NCBI GenBank assembly: GCA_963796565.1
Contig: CAWCMA010000003.1
Span: 62,001-126,000 of the forward strand
Reading direction: 5' to 3'
DNA from: JAKAVN01 sp963796565
GTDB taxonomy: Bacteria; Desulfobacterota; Binatia; Binatales; Binataceae
Length of the DNA stretch: 64,000 bases
Below, piece after piece: positions 51,312-61,790 of this stretch. Made by a program: the position numbers and the translations under genes. Each line of letters opens with the position of its first letter. Positions within the stretch are counted from its first letter, which is position 1. Below the pieces are notes generated by a model, which did no database searches, was not told the DNA's origin, and was given only the letters and a program-made list of their open reading frames with translations.

Positions 51312-51779
51312 CTAACGGTAATACATCTGACGTGGTGCTAACTTCTCCGAAACGCGGTTTCCCTTAAAGCGGATAGTGTGAACCGGCACCTTTGTTCCAT
51401 GCTTGTTGACGAGTTGGTATCATTCTGCGAGGGCATTTTCGATCAACGCGTCTTGCAAGATAGTGCGCGCCTTCTTCTTGTTCTGCTTTTTCTTGGGTTT
51501 TGGAACGCACCAAATGAAGATTCGCTTCCCATTTCCCGCCCGTCTGAGAGAGTTCATCAACAGAACGCTATTCTTCAAATGCTGATCGAAACGCTTTCGG
51601 ATGTTCTGCGCCTCTCCTATGTACAGAGGGACAACCTTGTCGCCATGCTGACGCGCGAAAATGTAGGCTCCTGAAACATCGGGAATCTGATTTTTGTTTG
51701 AGGATTCGTAGACTAGCCCTCCGCCGCTAGGACGAACAAGTTCGATAGCCTCGGACCAATCGGCTTCTATGCTGAGCAT
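51312..51779 (-). pseudogene. GIY-YIG nuclease-like gene with an in-frame TGA
   Basis: The first 119 codons encode a GIY-YIG-type domain: VSGAYIFARQHGDKVVPLYIGEAQNIRKRFDQH (about 35-67), with GAYIF and LYIG for the GIY and YIG elements. The frame stops at TGA (51420-51422) after ALIENALAE. It then continues without interruption for 35 more codons (YQLVNKHGTKVPVHTIRF..) to TAG at 51312. That tail looks conserved in the family (GTKxPxHT). A GGA-to-TGA change would explain it. The segment is visibly more AT-rich than its neighbours, which suggests horizontal arrival. Its start is 4 bp after the adjacent amidohydrolase gene's stop. Confidence 0.7.
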
Positions 51780-51783
51780 AGGC

Positions 51784-53478
51784 CTACGCCGACGCGTGCC
51801 CGTGACGGAGCAGACGTCCTGGCAGCGGCCCGTCCGGCGCGACCGTGTCGCGACCCTCGCGGCGGATGACCTTGCCGTTGACGATCACCGCGTCGATTCC
51901 ATAGGCGTCGGCGACCAGCCGGTCCGCGCCCGAAGGAAGGTCGTCGACCCGGCGCAGCCGCGAGCATCCGATTTTGTCCGGGTCGAATACCACCACGTCG
52001 CCCGCCAATCCCGGCGCGAGCCGCCCCCGGTCGCTCAACGCGAAGACCTCTGCTGGCCGCGCCGTCAGCATCCAGACCGCGCGTTCGATCGGAATTGCCT
52101 TGCGCTCGCGCACCCAGTGTCCCATCAGGTAGGTCGAGAAACACGCGTCGCAAAGCTGGCTCGCATGAGCGCCCGCATCGGAAAGTCCGACCACCGTGCC
52201 CTTGCCGTTGAGCAGCGCGATGACCTCGTCTTCCTCGTAGTTGAACAATGCCATCCGGAAGCGCGCTTCGAGTTTGGTTTCGAGCCCGATGTCGAGCATC
52301 AGGTCGATCGGATCGACGCCGCGCTCGCGCGCGAGTTCGGCGAGGTTGCTTTCATCGAGTTCCGGGTGCCCCGGATAGTATGAAACCCAGCTACGCTCCC
52401 AGCGGTCGGCGAAGCGGCCCGCCGAATTGATTCCGGTCTTGGCCTTGAACATCGCTCGGAACTCGGGGTCGGCGTAGATCTTCGTTTTGCCCTCGAAGTC
52501 GGCTTCTGAAATCTGTTTGAAGACCGCGAGGCTCTCGAAGATGAAGGGCTCCTTGAGCGTCATCTCGAAGTTGAGCGGCCGGCAGGCCACTTGCGGGACG
52601 ATGCGCATCCCCTGCGCGGACATCTCTTCCGACTGCGCGAGCAGGCGGCGATGGCCGTCGTTGGATCCGGTCATCCCGGCGAGCAGCGCGGTCCAGGTGA
52701 TGGTGCGGCCGGTGGCGCGAAAAAGGTCTGCGAATTCCTTTAGGAACAGCTCGCGTCCGGCCGTGGCCTGAATTACGCCGCTCTTCTCTTCCGCGAGCAC
52801 GCTCGCCAGCGCGGTTATCTCGTTCATTTCCGCTTTGCGGCTGGGCACGGGCTTGCCGCTGTAGCCGACGTGAGTGGGTGACTTGGAGGTGGCGAAACCC
52901 ACCGCGCCAGCGCGGATTCCGCGCCGCACGATCTCGCGCATCTCGGCAATTTCGCCTTCGTTGGCCGGCCGTTCCACGGATTCCTCGCCCATCACGTACA
53001 GCCGCGTCGGCGTATGTCCGATCATCGCGCCGACGTTGATCACCGAGCCGCGCTTTTCGACCGCGTCGAGGTACTGCTCAAAGGTCTCGAACGGCCATTC
53101 GTATCCCAGCCCCGCCTCCAGCGCGTCGAGGCTCATCCCCTCAACCTTCTCGAGCGTGCGCATGATGAGTCCGCGATGCTTGGGGCGCGTCGGCGCGACC
53201 CCGAAGCCGCAGTTGCCCATCACCACCGTGGTCACGCCGTGCCATGGCGATATGGTCATCATGCGGTCCCACAGGATCTGCGCGTCGTAGTGCGTGTGGA
53301 TGTCGACGAAGCCGGGGGCGACCACGCGGCCGCGCGCTTCGATCGTCGCGGCCGCCTTGCCGGGAGCGTCGCCCACGGCGGCAATCTTGCCGTCTTTGAT
53401 CGCGACGTCGCCGTCGCGCGCCGGGGATCCGGTGCCGTCGATTATCGTACCGCCCGTTATCTTGAGGTCGTAGTCCAT
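51784..53478 (-). CDS. D-aminoacylase-like amidohydrolase
   Basis: 564 residues, composite-domain amidohydrolase with beta-sandwich ends and a TIM barrel. N-terminus DLKITGGTIIDGTGSPARDGDVAIKDGKI, then the metal motif HTHYDAQ (about 61-67). Later metal and catalytic residues lie in NCGFG (near 90), IGHTP (near 151) and SDAGAHASQLCD (near 435). The C-terminal sandwich strands are GDVVVFDPDKIG and VIVNGKVIRREG. Relatives deacylate N-acyl-D-amino acids or hydrolyse other amides. AAGGAG is 8 nt before ATG 53478. It stands upstream of the GIY-YIG gene on the same strand. Confidence 0.9.
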   Translation of the reverse strand: MDYDLKITGGTIIDGTGSPARDGDVAIKDGKIAAVGDAPGKAAATIEARGRVVAPGFVDIHTHYDAQILWDRMMTISPWHGVTTVVMGNCGFGVAPTRPKHRGLIMRTLEKVEGMSLDALEAGLGYEWPFETFEQYLDAVEKRGSVINVGAMIGHTPTRLYVMGEESVERPANEGEIAEMREIVRRGIRAGAVGFATSKSPTHVGYSGKPVPSRKAEMNEITALASVLAEEKSGVIQATAGRELFLKEFADLFRATGRTITWTALLAGMTGSNDGHRRLLAQSEEMSAQGMRIVPQVACRPLNFEMTLKEPFIFESLAVFKQISEADFEGKTKIYADPEFRAMFKAKTGINSAGRFADRWERSWVSYYPGHPELDESNLAELARERGVDPIDLMLDIGLETKLEARFRMALFNYEEDEVIALLNGKGTVVGLSDAGAHASQLCDACFSTYLMGHWVRERKAIPIERAVWMLTARPAEVFALSDRGRLAPGLAGDVVVFDPDKIGCSRLRRVDDLPSGADRLVADAYGIDAVIVNGKVIRREGRDTVAPDGPLPGRLLRHGHASA

Positions 53479-53750
53479 CGAATTTCTCCTTGGGCGAATC
53501 TTTCCTTACGCCCGGCCGGTACGCCGCATTTTTGCGTCCGGCAAGTGGATCGGGGAATTCCGGAAGGGGCCTGAATCCAAGATCAGTTATGGACCAGTTA
53601 TATCGCAGCCCGAAGCGCCCGATCCAGCCGCGAGACCGATTTGGGTCCTACGTTTCGTTGTAAACGCAACTCTCGTCTAGTAAAAGTGACCATAGGAACG
53701 GAACACGTCTGTATCCCAGGCTCCGCCCGGAGCCTTCACGAGGAAGGAAA

Positions 53751-54851
53751 ATGCAAAAGCCCATCATCTCGGCGGATTCGCATATCACCGAACCGCCAAA
53801 CACCTACATCGACAACATCGATCCCAAGTTCAGGGACCGCGCGCCGCACATGGTGCGCGACGAACGCAAGGGCGACCTGTTCATGATCGACGGGATGTCG
53901 CGGCCGGTCCCGATGGGGCTGGTCGCAGCCGCCGGCAAAGCCGCCGAAGAACTGACGATCCTTGGGGTCAAATTCGAGGAGTTGCACCGCGGCGGATGGG
54001 ACCCCGAGGCGCGGATGGCGGACCAGGATCGCGACGGCGTCGCCGCCGAAGTCATCTACCCGACGGTCGGGATGCTGCTCTGCAATCATAAGGATTACGA
54101 CTACAAGAAGGCCTGCTTCGACGCCTACAATCAGTGGATCGCCGTCTACTGTTCGGCCCATCCCGACCGACTAATCGGCACAGGGCAGACCGCGATGCGC
54201 TCGGTCGAAGAGGGCATCGCGGACCTCCAGCGCATCAAGGACCTGGGCCTCAAGGGCGTGATGATGCCGGGCAATCCGCAGGTCGAGGACTACGACAGTC
54301 CGATCTACGATCCGTTCTGGGAAGCCGCAATCGGCATGGGACTGCCGCTCAGCTTCCACATCCTGACCAGCCGCGATGATGCGGTTGGCCGCGGCCGCGG
54401 ACCCAAGCTCAACAGCTTCATGTCGATCATCCGCGGCAACCAGGACATCATCGGGACGCTCATCTTCAGCGGCGTCTTCGAGCGCCATCCCAAGCTCAAG
54501 GTGGTGTGCGTCGAGGCGGACGCCGGATGGGCGCCACATTACATGTACCGCATGGATCACGCCTACGATCGCCACCGTTACTGGCTAACCGCGGGCACGA
54601 TCTCGAAGCCGCCAAGTGAGTATTTCCGCGAGAACATCTACCTGACGTTCCAGGACGACTGGGTAGCCTTCAAGATGAAAGACATGTGTAACTTTCGGCG
54701 CTTGATGTGGGCCAACGACTTTCCGCACAGTGATTCGACCTGGCCCTGGTCGCAGGAACTGCTCAAGAAGCATACGGCGGAGCTGACCGAGGAGGAGAAG
54801 AACCAGGTCCTGCACGACAACGTCGCGGAGCTTTATCATTTGAGCATCTAG
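53751..54851 (+). CDS. Family-2 amidohydrolase, second copy in the window
   Basis: 366 residues, same superfamily as the gene at 12029. N-terminal IISADSHITEPPNTYID, a mid-barrel DRDGVAAEVIYPTVGM (near 92), AFHIL-like segment LSFHILTSRDDAVGRG near 205 with the metal His, and a C-terminal WANDFPHSDSTWPW near 323. The combined D-x-H start and ANDFPHSD end are characteristic. It hydrolyses or decarboxylates an unknown, probably ring-derived, carboxylate. AGGAAGGA precedes ATG 53751. Its stop codon lies in an 11-bp tandem duplication. The GMC oxidoreductase gene follows after 110 bp. Confidence 0.85.
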   Translation: MQKPIISADSHITEPPNTYIDNIDPKFRDRAPHMVRDERKGDLFMIDGMSRPVPMGLVAAAGKAAEELTILGVKFEELHRGGWDPEARMADQDRDGVAAEVIYPTVGMLLCNHKDYDYKKACFDAYNQWIAVYCSAHPDRLIGTGQTAMRSVEEGIADLQRIKDLGLKGVMMPGNPQVEDYDSPIYDPFWEAAIGMGLPLSFHILTSRDDAVGRGRGPKLNSFMSIIRGNQDIIGTLIFSGVFERHPKLKVVCVEADAGWAPHYMYRMDHAYDRHRYWLTAGTISKPPSEYFRENIYLTFQDDWVAFKMKDMCNFRRLMWANDFPHSDSTWPWSQELLKKHTAELTEEEKNQVLHDNVAELYHLSI

Positions 54852-54863
54852 CGAGCATCTAGC
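54842..54863. repeat. 11-bp tandem duplication across the amidohydrolase stop
   Basis: GAGCATCTAGC occurs twice in direct succession. Each copy contains TAG; the first is the actual stop (54849-54851). Confidence 0.95.
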
Positions 54864-54961
54864 GCGGCACAGCAATTTCGCGGTTCCGGCGAGCACTGGA
54901 ACCGCATGATTTCGCGACCGGCACGTCTGCGCTGAGGCCGTGTGCGAGGGGGGAGTGGTGA

Positions 54962-56791
54962 ATGTCAGACGTCAGCCGTCGTGAGTTCCTGCGTCGAGCA
55001 GGTCAGGCGGGACTGGTTATCGGCCTCGGCGCGCAGTTCGGCGGCTTGACCGGATGCGGTGGCGACGCGCACTCCGTCGAGCAGCCGGCCGCCAGCGGCT
55101 ATGATGCGATCATCGTGGGTGGTGGGACCGCCGGAGCGATTGTGGCCGCGAAGCTTCAAGCAGCCGGCGGCGGTCAAAAGCGCATCCTAATCATCGAAGC
55201 GGGTGGGCCGACCAGCGCCACGATCGGCGGAACGGCCTTCCCGCCGTGGCTCCCACCTGGCCGCACCGATCTTACAATTTTTGATGTGCCCGGGCAGTAC
55301 TCGCAGATGGCATTCATGCCGCTCGGGCAGCCCTATCAGCTCACCGAGACGATGTTCACCTACCAGGGCATCGGGCTCGGCGGCAATTCGATGTTCAACG
55401 GGATGCTGTTTCAGACCAATCCACCGCAGGTCTTCGACGCGAGCTGGCCTGCCGGATGGCACTGGACGGATATGCAGCCGTACTTTGCGCGGGTGCGCGA
55501 GAAGGTTCCAGTGACGAATACGCCGTCCACCGACGGTGTCCCTCAAAACACTGGGCCAGCGCGCATCGCGAATCCGCTCTACGCCTCGGCGGGATGGGCC
55601 GAGGGCGACACGAGCCAGCCGTTCAACGGGCCCGGCCTTTACAGTCGTCCGTATGTCGCGGCCAGCGATGGCCGCAGGGCCGGGCCGATCAGTGGCTATT
55701 TCTTGGCGGTCGATCCTGGCGGCGTGCCGGCCTCCAACCTCGAAATCCTGCTCTACAGCAAGGCCAACAAGATCCAGTTCAATTCGAGTGGCGAGGCGCT
55801 CGGCGTCGAATATCAACGGCGCGCCGGGCTGGACCAATCCGACCCCGGCGTTAGCGGCGTCGCGCAATTGCGTCCGGGCGGATTGCTGGTGATGGCGGCC
55901 GGGGCGCTCGTGACTCCCCGGCTACTGCTGTTAAGCGGCGTGGGTCCGCGCGGACGCGAGGCGGAAATTTTTCCCAACGGCTCGCCGGTGGGGACGTTTG
56001 CGTTCGACAATCAACTCATCGGTGTCGGCGTGTTCGACCACGTGATGACGATGGTCACGTACAGCTATACCGGTCCGGTGGACTATCACGCGTACAACTA
56101 TGGCAACTACTCGGGAAACGCCGCCGACTTGAATCACTATCTTGCAAGCGGCCGCGGACCCTACGCGCAATACCAGCCGGTATCGATTCTCAACTACTCG
56201 CTCAACAGCAGTTTGGCGAATATCGAGATTTTTCTTAATCCGAACGGCGCGGGCACGCCCGGCGGACCGTACTACGGGCCGAACACGCTGTCAGCCTTCC
56301 TGATGTTGCTGAATCCAACTGCGCGCGGCCTGATCACGCTCGACGCCAAGGGCAACGTCACCTATCCGAATATCTATCTGCCCGATACGCCCGAAGGAGC
56401 CGCCGACACCACTTTGATGACGCAGGCGGTCTACAACATGATCCAGCTTTTCGCGCAGGACCCGGGACTCACGATTGTCTTTGGCCCGGGCAGCGCCAGT
56501 CATCCCAATCTGGATCCCAACAATATCAACGACATCCGGAAATATGTCACCGGACCCGAGCCGGTCGATGGAGTGTATTTCAACCGCCTGATCATCAACC
56601 ATTTCGGCGGCACCGCCGCGTTGAGCGACGGTCCCGGCGGAGTCGATCCGGCTACGCTAATCGTGCGCGGCACGACTAACGTGGCGGTAGTGGACGCCTC
56701 GCTGATTCCAACGATCGTTCCGGCGCATCCGGTTGGAACGATCATGGCCGTGGCCGACCGCGCCGGCGATATCCTGGCGACGCGGCTCTGA
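54962..56791 (+). CDS. Tat-exported GMC-family flavin oxidoreductase
   Basis: 609 residues. N-terminal Tat motif RREFLRRAG and a possible lipobox LTGC (Cys near 32), so it is exported folded and perhaps lipid-anchored. FAD site: DAIIVGGGTAGAIVAAKL (about 48-65). GMC signature GIGLGGNSMFNGM near 139-151. The C-terminal active-site His region is NHFGGTAAL (near 541) with HPVGTIMAVADRAGDI near 592. GMC enzymes oxidise alcohols or sugars and reduce quinones or O2. GGGGGGAG lies just upstream of ATG 54962. The sequence is rich in Asn, Gly and Tyr loops between about 350 and 470. The substrate is unknown. Confidence 0.9.
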   Translation: MSDVSRREFLRRAGQAGLVIGLGAQFGGLTGCGGDAHSVEQPAASGYDAIIVGGGTAGAIVAAKLQAAGGGQKRILIIEAGGPTSATIGGTAFPPWLPPGRTDLTIFDVPGQYSQMAFMPLGQPYQLTETMFTYQGIGLGGNSMFNGMLFQTNPPQVFDASWPAGWHWTDMQPYFARVREKVPVTNTPSTDGVPQNTGPARIANPLYASAGWAEGDTSQPFNGPGLYSRPYVAASDGRRAGPISGYFLAVDPGGVPASNLEILLYSKANKIQFNSSGEALGVEYQRRAGLDQSDPGVSGVAQLRPGGLLVMAAGALVTPRLLLLSGVGPRGREAEIFPNGSPVGTFAFDNQLIGVGVFDHVMTMVTYSYTGPVDYHAYNYGNYSGNAADLNHYLASGRGPYAQYQPVSILNYSLNSSLANIEIFLNPNGAGTPGGPYYGPNTLSAFLMLLNPTARGLITLDAKGNVTYPNIYLPDTPEGAADTTLMTQAVYNMIQLFAQDPGLTIVFGPGSASHPNLDPNNINDIRKYVTGPEPVDGVYFNRLIINHFGGTAALSDGPGGVDPATLIVRGTTNVAVVDASLIPTIVPAHPVGTIMAVADRAGDILATRL

Positions 56792-56946
56792 ACGAACCGT
56801 CGCTGAAGGTGCGAGTCGCCGCTCCACATTCGTTCGCGGTAAAGACCAAGACGAACCGCGGCGCCCGGCTTCCCCGCGCCGCTGTATTCTCGACGCGACT
56901 TCGCGCTAGCATCGTGACAAGTGGCTCCTGGCCAAGGAGAAGAGCG

Positions 56947-57861
56947 ATGGCGAGTGTGACACAACTGGGCTACCTGGGCATCGGCGTCAGCGATCTTGCG
57001 CGATGGGAGCACTTCGCAACCGAGGTGCTCGGCTTGGAAGTCAACGGCGCCGACGCGGACGGTTCGACGTTCCTACGAATGGACGAGTATCACCATCGCT
57101 TCATCCTCCAGCCGGGCGGAGATGATGACGTCGCGTTCGTCGGATGGGAGGTTCGCGATCAGGCGGCGCTCAACGAAATCGCCGCGCGGTTGCGGGCCGA
57201 CGGCGTGGAGGTCACAGCGGCGACTTCGCAGGAAGCGCGCGCGCGGCGCGTGGTCGAGTACCTGAAGCTCAAGGATCCGAGTGGCATCCCAACCGAGGTT
57301 TATTTCGGTCCGCTGATTACCTTCGAGCAGCCGTTCAAGTCGCCGCGGCCGCTTTCCGGCTTCGTCACCGGAGAGCTGGGGATGGGTCATATCGTGATTC
57401 GCGTGGACGACTCGGCGAAGAGCCTGCATTTTTATCGCGACCTGCTGGGGCTCAGGATCAGCGACTTCATCGACATGCGGTCGCGTCGCGGCGGCGCTCC
57501 GGTAAGCTTGACCTTCATGCACTGCAACCCGCGCCATCACTCGATCGCCTTTGGCGTCATCCCGGCGCCCAAACGCCTGATGCACTTCATGCTGCAGTGC
57601 CGTCACGTGGACGACGTGGGATCGACGTACTATTTGTGCCAGGACCAGGGCGTCGAAATTTCCGGAACGATCGGGCGCCATACCAACGATCACATGATGT
57701 CGTTCTACTTGCGCACGCCGTCGGGCTTCGAGGTCGAGTACGGATGGGGCGCACGGACCGTTGACGACGCGACCTGGCAGGTGCAGAAGCACGAGGCCCC
57801 GAGCATCTGGGGTCACCGCGGAAGCCTCGTGCCGGCGCCACGCAAGCCCGCACCGGTATAG
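56947..57861 (+). CDS. BphC-type extradiol ring-cleavage dioxygenase (type I, two VOC domains)
   Basis: 304 residues. N-terminal domain TQLGYLGIGVSDLARWEHFA, then a catalytic second domain. Iron ligands His148 (GMGHIVIRV), His213 (LMHFML) and Glu264 (FEVEYG) are present. So are the active-site His pair 197-198 (RHHSIAFG), His245/249 (GRHTNDHM) and Tyr254. Cleavage of a catecholic ring (2,3-dihydroxybiphenyl or steroid-derived catechol) is expected. ATG 56947 is fixed by AAGGAGA 6 nt upstream. The longer frame from 56809 is not used. It stands 155 bp after the GMC gene and has no companion hydrolase next to it. Confidence 0.92.
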   Translation: MASVTQLGYLGIGVSDLARWEHFATEVLGLEVNGADADGSTFLRMDEYHHRFILQPGGDDDVAFVGWEVRDQAALNEIAARLRADGVEVTAATSQEARARRVVEYLKLKDPSGIPTEVYFGPLITFEQPFKSPRPLSGFVTGELGMGHIVIRVDDSAKSLHFYRDLLGLRISDFIDMRSRRGGAPVSLTFMHCNPRHHSIAFGVIPAPKRLMHFMLQCRHVDDVGSTYYLCQDQGVEISGTIGRHTNDHMMSFYLRTPSGFEVEYGWGARTVDDATWQVQKHEAPSIWGHRGSLVPAPRKPAPV

Positions 57862-57920
57862 TGCGGCGGCGCAAAGCGATGAACCCGCGGGCCCGAGCGT
57901 CGCGCGAATTCGCGCGGCAC

Positions 57921-58490
57921 TCAGGCCTTCTGGTTGTAGAGGTTCATCGCGCGTTCCAGGCCGCCCGTAATCACCGCTTCGACGGCTTCTGCCGCACGCG
58001 CGATCGACGCCGTGAAGGCTTCGAGTTCCGTGCGGCCCATCTTGTGGAGCACGTGATCCTTGGCTTCCAGGCCGGGCGCGGGCCGTCCGATTCCCACCCG
58101 CACGCGCACGAACTCGGGCGTGCCGAGGACGGCAGCGATCGAGCGCACGCCGCGATTGCCGGCGTCACCGCCGCCGCGTTTGAGCCTGAGCTGGCGCGGC
58201 TCGAGATCGATTTCGTCATGCACTACGATCAGACGCTCGGCGGGAATTTTATAGTAGCCGAGGATCGCCGCGACACATTCGCCGCTCAAATTGTAGTAAG
58301 TCTGCGGCTTCACCAGGATCGCGGTCTCGGGACCTACTCTGGCCTCGCCGAAGATTCCTTTGAACTTGCGCCGGTCCAGCCGGGCGCCGCATTTTTCGGC
58401 CACGCGGTCGATGACCATGAAACCGATGTTGTGGCCCGAGCGATGATACTGATCGCCGGGATTGCCCAGACCCGCCACCACCCAGCGCAT
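57921..58490 (-). CDS. pth: Peptidyl-tRNA hydrolase
   Basis: 189 residues. Start MRWVVAGLGNPGDQYHRSGHN, with Asn10 and the catalytic His20 in the same places as in the Escherichia coli enzyme. KPQTYYNLSGECV near 66, VVHDEIDL near 91 with catalytic Asp, and GGGDAGNRGVRSI near 110 complete the family pattern. It frees tRNA from peptidyl-tRNA dropped by ribosomes. GGAGGAG 9 nt upstream decides for ATG 58490. A longer frame from 58580 adds a variable extension and is possible. It belongs to a minus-strand housekeeping group with hisC and cutA. Confidence 0.95.
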   Translation of the reverse strand: MRWVVAGLGNPGDQYHRSGHNIGFMVIDRVAEKCGARLDRRKFKGIFGEARVGPETAILVKPQTYYNLSGECVAAILGYYKIPAERLIVVHDEIDLEPRQLRLKRGGGDAGNRGVRSIAAVLGTPEFVRVRVGIGRPAPGLEAKDHVLHKMGRTELEAFTASIARAAEAVEAVITGGLERAMNLYNQKA

Positions 58491-58688
58491 CTCACGCAAC
58501 TCCTCCGGCTCCTCGGGCGGGCTCTCAGAGCCGGCGCGCGCCGAGCGGAATCTGGAGAACATCTGCCCCAGCCGGCCCATCGCATCCTTCGCGGTCTACG
58601 CGTTCCTTCTCATGCGCGCCGTGTCCGTTGGTATCTTACGGATGCATTGCAGGACGCGCACGCCGGATGACGCTCGGCCACAACGTGG

Positions 58689-59771
<1,083 letters not shown>

Positions 59772-59784
59772 CGCGCGCGTGTCG

Positions 59785-60171
59785 CTATTTGAGCTTGCCG
59801 AGCTTGCCGCGCCTGGGTATCGCGCGAGCCTTGGCCCGCGCCGGGTACGCCGCAGTCGATTCAAGGAGCCATCCGAGGTAAGCCGCCGAACCGCCGCTGG
59901 GCGCAAGCGCCAGCACCTCTGGAACTTCGTAGCTATGCAGTTCGATCACGCGACGCTCCACACGCGCGAGCAGGCTTGCGCGCGTCTTTATCAGCAGGAG
60001 AAATTCAGCCTCGTCCTCGACCGCGTCGCGCCATCGATAGACCGAGCGTATTGGCCCCACGATATTGACGCACGCTGCCAGTCGTTGCTCGACAAGATGG
60101 CGCGCGATCGAATGCGCCTGTCGCTCAGCGCCGGCCGTGACCAGGACGAGTCTCGCCTCCGACAGAGGCAT
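59785..60171 (-). CDS. cutA: CutA divalent-cation tolerance protein
   Basis: 128 residues. CutA family segments: LVLVTAGAERQAHSIARHLVEQRLAACVNIV (about 9-39), SVYRWRDAVEDEAEFLLLIKT (about 44-64) and HSYEVPEVLAL near 81. The trimeric ferredoxin-like protein takes part in metal tolerance and protein homeostasis. AGGAGAG precedes ATG 60171 by 7 nt. The C-terminal RRGKLGKLK carries a 9-bp tandem duplication. It lies directly upstream of hisC. Confidence 0.93.
   Translation of the reverse strand: MPLSEARLVLVTAGAERQAHSIARHLVEQRLAACVNIVGPIRSVYRWRDAVEDEAEFLLLIKTRASLLARVERRVIELHSYEVPEVLALAPSGGSAAYLGWLLESTAAYPARAKARAIPRRGKLGKLK
59791..59808. repeat. 9-bp tandem duplication at the cutA 3' end
   Basis: GAGCTTGCC twice in direct succession, 3 bp before the stop on the minus strand. 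It encodes the repeated Gly-Lys-Leu of the tail. Confidence 0.9.
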
Positions 60172-60270
60172 CAGGAACTCTCCTGCGCCGGTGCGGCGGG
60201 CGCGAACAATGTCTTACGGACGATGGCGCCGTAGCCGTTCATCGGTCGATTTCGCTCCAGCGCTGGTACT

Positions 60271-61035
60271 CTAGCGGCCCGCGCGCAACAGTCCAAGCCG
60301 CTGCAAAACTTTCGCGGTCGCGGGACACGGAAGCGAGGGCGCGTCGCGGCGCGGTCGCCCGCTTGCGGAGCCGTTCCGCGTCGTCGTCCGCGTGAAGTCC
60401 TTGGTGAAGTGTTTGCCGAGGTGCACGGCGAGCAGCGCGACGTCGCTAAAGCGATCGACGTCGTACCATTTTGGGCCGAGCGCGTACCGCATCCCGTCGC
60501 GGCGAAGCCGCGCGACGGTTTCGCTCAGCACAGTGGAGCGCCCCCAGGCGATCGCGCGAAAGATCTCCGGCATCGGGCCGCGCACGCCGACCAGGTAATA
60601 TCCGCCGTCGAGGCTGGGCGCGATCACCACTGGGGCGCGCCGCAGCAGCGCAACGCTGCGGGCGAGCAGGTGCGGCGGTAGCGACGGCGTATCGGTGCCC
60701 AGAAGCATCGCGCCGCCGGCACGGTATGGCTCGAGCGAGCGCGCCATCCGCGCGCCGAGGCTTCCGGTGCCCTGGTCGATGAGTTCGGCGCCGAAGCGCC
60801 GCGCGACGCGGCGCAGGTAGCGGCTGTTTTGGGCGCCGTGCGGCGCGCTGCCCGCGATCACGATTTTTCCGGGAGCGAGCGCGCGGCATTTGGCCAGCGC
60901 GTCGAGGATGAAGGCGCCGGCCAGTTCCGCCGCATTGGCGGCGCCCAGGCGCGGGATGAGCCGGGTTTTGGTAAGGCCTGCGAGCGGCTCGCGGCAGAAG
61001 ACTATCAGCGTAACATCACGGCTCGATCCGGCCAC
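60271..61035 (-). CDS. DUF2064/TIGR04282-type glycosyltransferase
   Basis: 254 residues, GT-A-like fold. N-terminal VTLIVFCREPLAGLTKTRLIPRLG (about 8-31), the nucleotide/metal motif LLGTDTPSLP (near 111-120) and PSLDGGYYLVG near 139. A conserved IAWGRSTVLSETVARLR lies near 165 and ALGPKWYDVDRFSDVALL near 186. The family includes a glycosyltransferase of arsenosugar-type and other nucleotide-sugar reactions. The start is GTG 61035 with GAGGA upstream. The C-terminus has a variable basic tail. No partner SAM enzyme is next to it, so the acceptor is open. Confidence 0.85.
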   Translation of the reverse strand: MAGSSRDVTLIVFCREPLAGLTKTRLIPRLGAANAAELAGAFILDALAKCRALAPGKIVIAGSAPHGAQNSRYLRRVARRFGAELIDQGTGSLGARMARSLEPYRAGGAMLLGTDTPSLPPHLLARSVALLRRAPVVIAPSLDGGYYLVGVRGPMPEIFRAIAWGRSTVLSETVARLRRDGMRYALGPKWYDVDRFSDVALLAVHLGKHFTKDFTRTTTRNGSASGRPRRDAPSLPCPATAKVLQRLGLLRAGR

Positions 61036-61068
61036 GGTTTGCGATCCTCGGGGTCATCGCAGAGTGGA

Positions 61069-61629
61069 TTAAGGAATGTTGCGGCCGTTGGAGTCGACCT
61101 TTTCAGGGGTCCCTCCTATTCGCTTCCAATAGATCATGGTCCCGGTCAGCCCTCCGTGCGGCTTTAGCGCATAGTCCGGGATTGTTCCGGCCAGGACGAA
61201 CCCCAGCTTCTCATACAGCCCCGACGCCCCGCCGTCGACCGCGGTGTCGAGCACCAACAGCGTGCGCGCCCGTTCCACGGCTCCGCTCTCGGCCGCCCGC
61301 ATCAAGGCTGTCGCCACGCCTCGGCCCCGATGGCTCGGGCGGGTCATCAGCTTGGCAATTTCGGCCCGGTGCGGCTGATTGGGCGGACAGTCGAGCAACA
61401 GCGTTACTGTGCCGACCAGGACCTCGCCATCCCAGGCCCCCAGAACAATCCGTTCGTTCCGGGCTGCCCCCGCCAGCGCTTCATTCCAGAAAGCTTCTGC
61501 CACTTCCGGCTCCAGCGGATGCATGAAACTGACCGATCCACCGTTCGCAACCACTTCTATCAGGATCTCGCTCAGCATCGCGCAGATCTTCGGCGAGGCG
61601 CTCAAGGCTTTGATTTCGAACCCGGACAT
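61069..61629 (-). CDS. GNAT-family N-acetyltransferase
   Basis: 186 residues. The acetyl-CoA-binding motif A is IAKLMTRPSHRGRGVATALMRAAE (about 91-114), followed by LLVLDTAVDGGASGLYEKLGFVLAGTIPDYALKP. That is the pattern of small-molecule acetyltransferases of the phosphinothricin/aminoglycoside-acetylating group. The substrate cannot be inferred. It lies 33 bp upstream of the glycosyltransferase start on the same strand and may be co-transcribed. Confidence 0.88.
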   Translation of the reverse strand: MSGFEIKALSASPKICAMLSEILIEVVANGGSVSFMHPLEPEVAEAFWNEALAGAARNERIVLGAWDGEVLVGTVTLLLDCPPNQPHRAEIAKLMTRPSHRGRGVATALMRAAESGAVERARTLLVLDTAVDGGASGLYEKLGFVLAGTIPDYALKPHGGLTGTMIYWKRIGGTPEKVDSNGRNIP

Positions 61630-61790
61630 AGCGGCTAACCCCGGGCGGGAACGGCGAGATAGGTGATGTCTTGTATAGTGGATGAACTCCTCCCGTGCGA
61701 GGGTCGATCATGGACTATCGAAGACGCCGGCCGTTGACGATCAGTTCTTCACTCCCGCTGCTGCGATGTCGCGCGAGCGCATCGTGGCAC

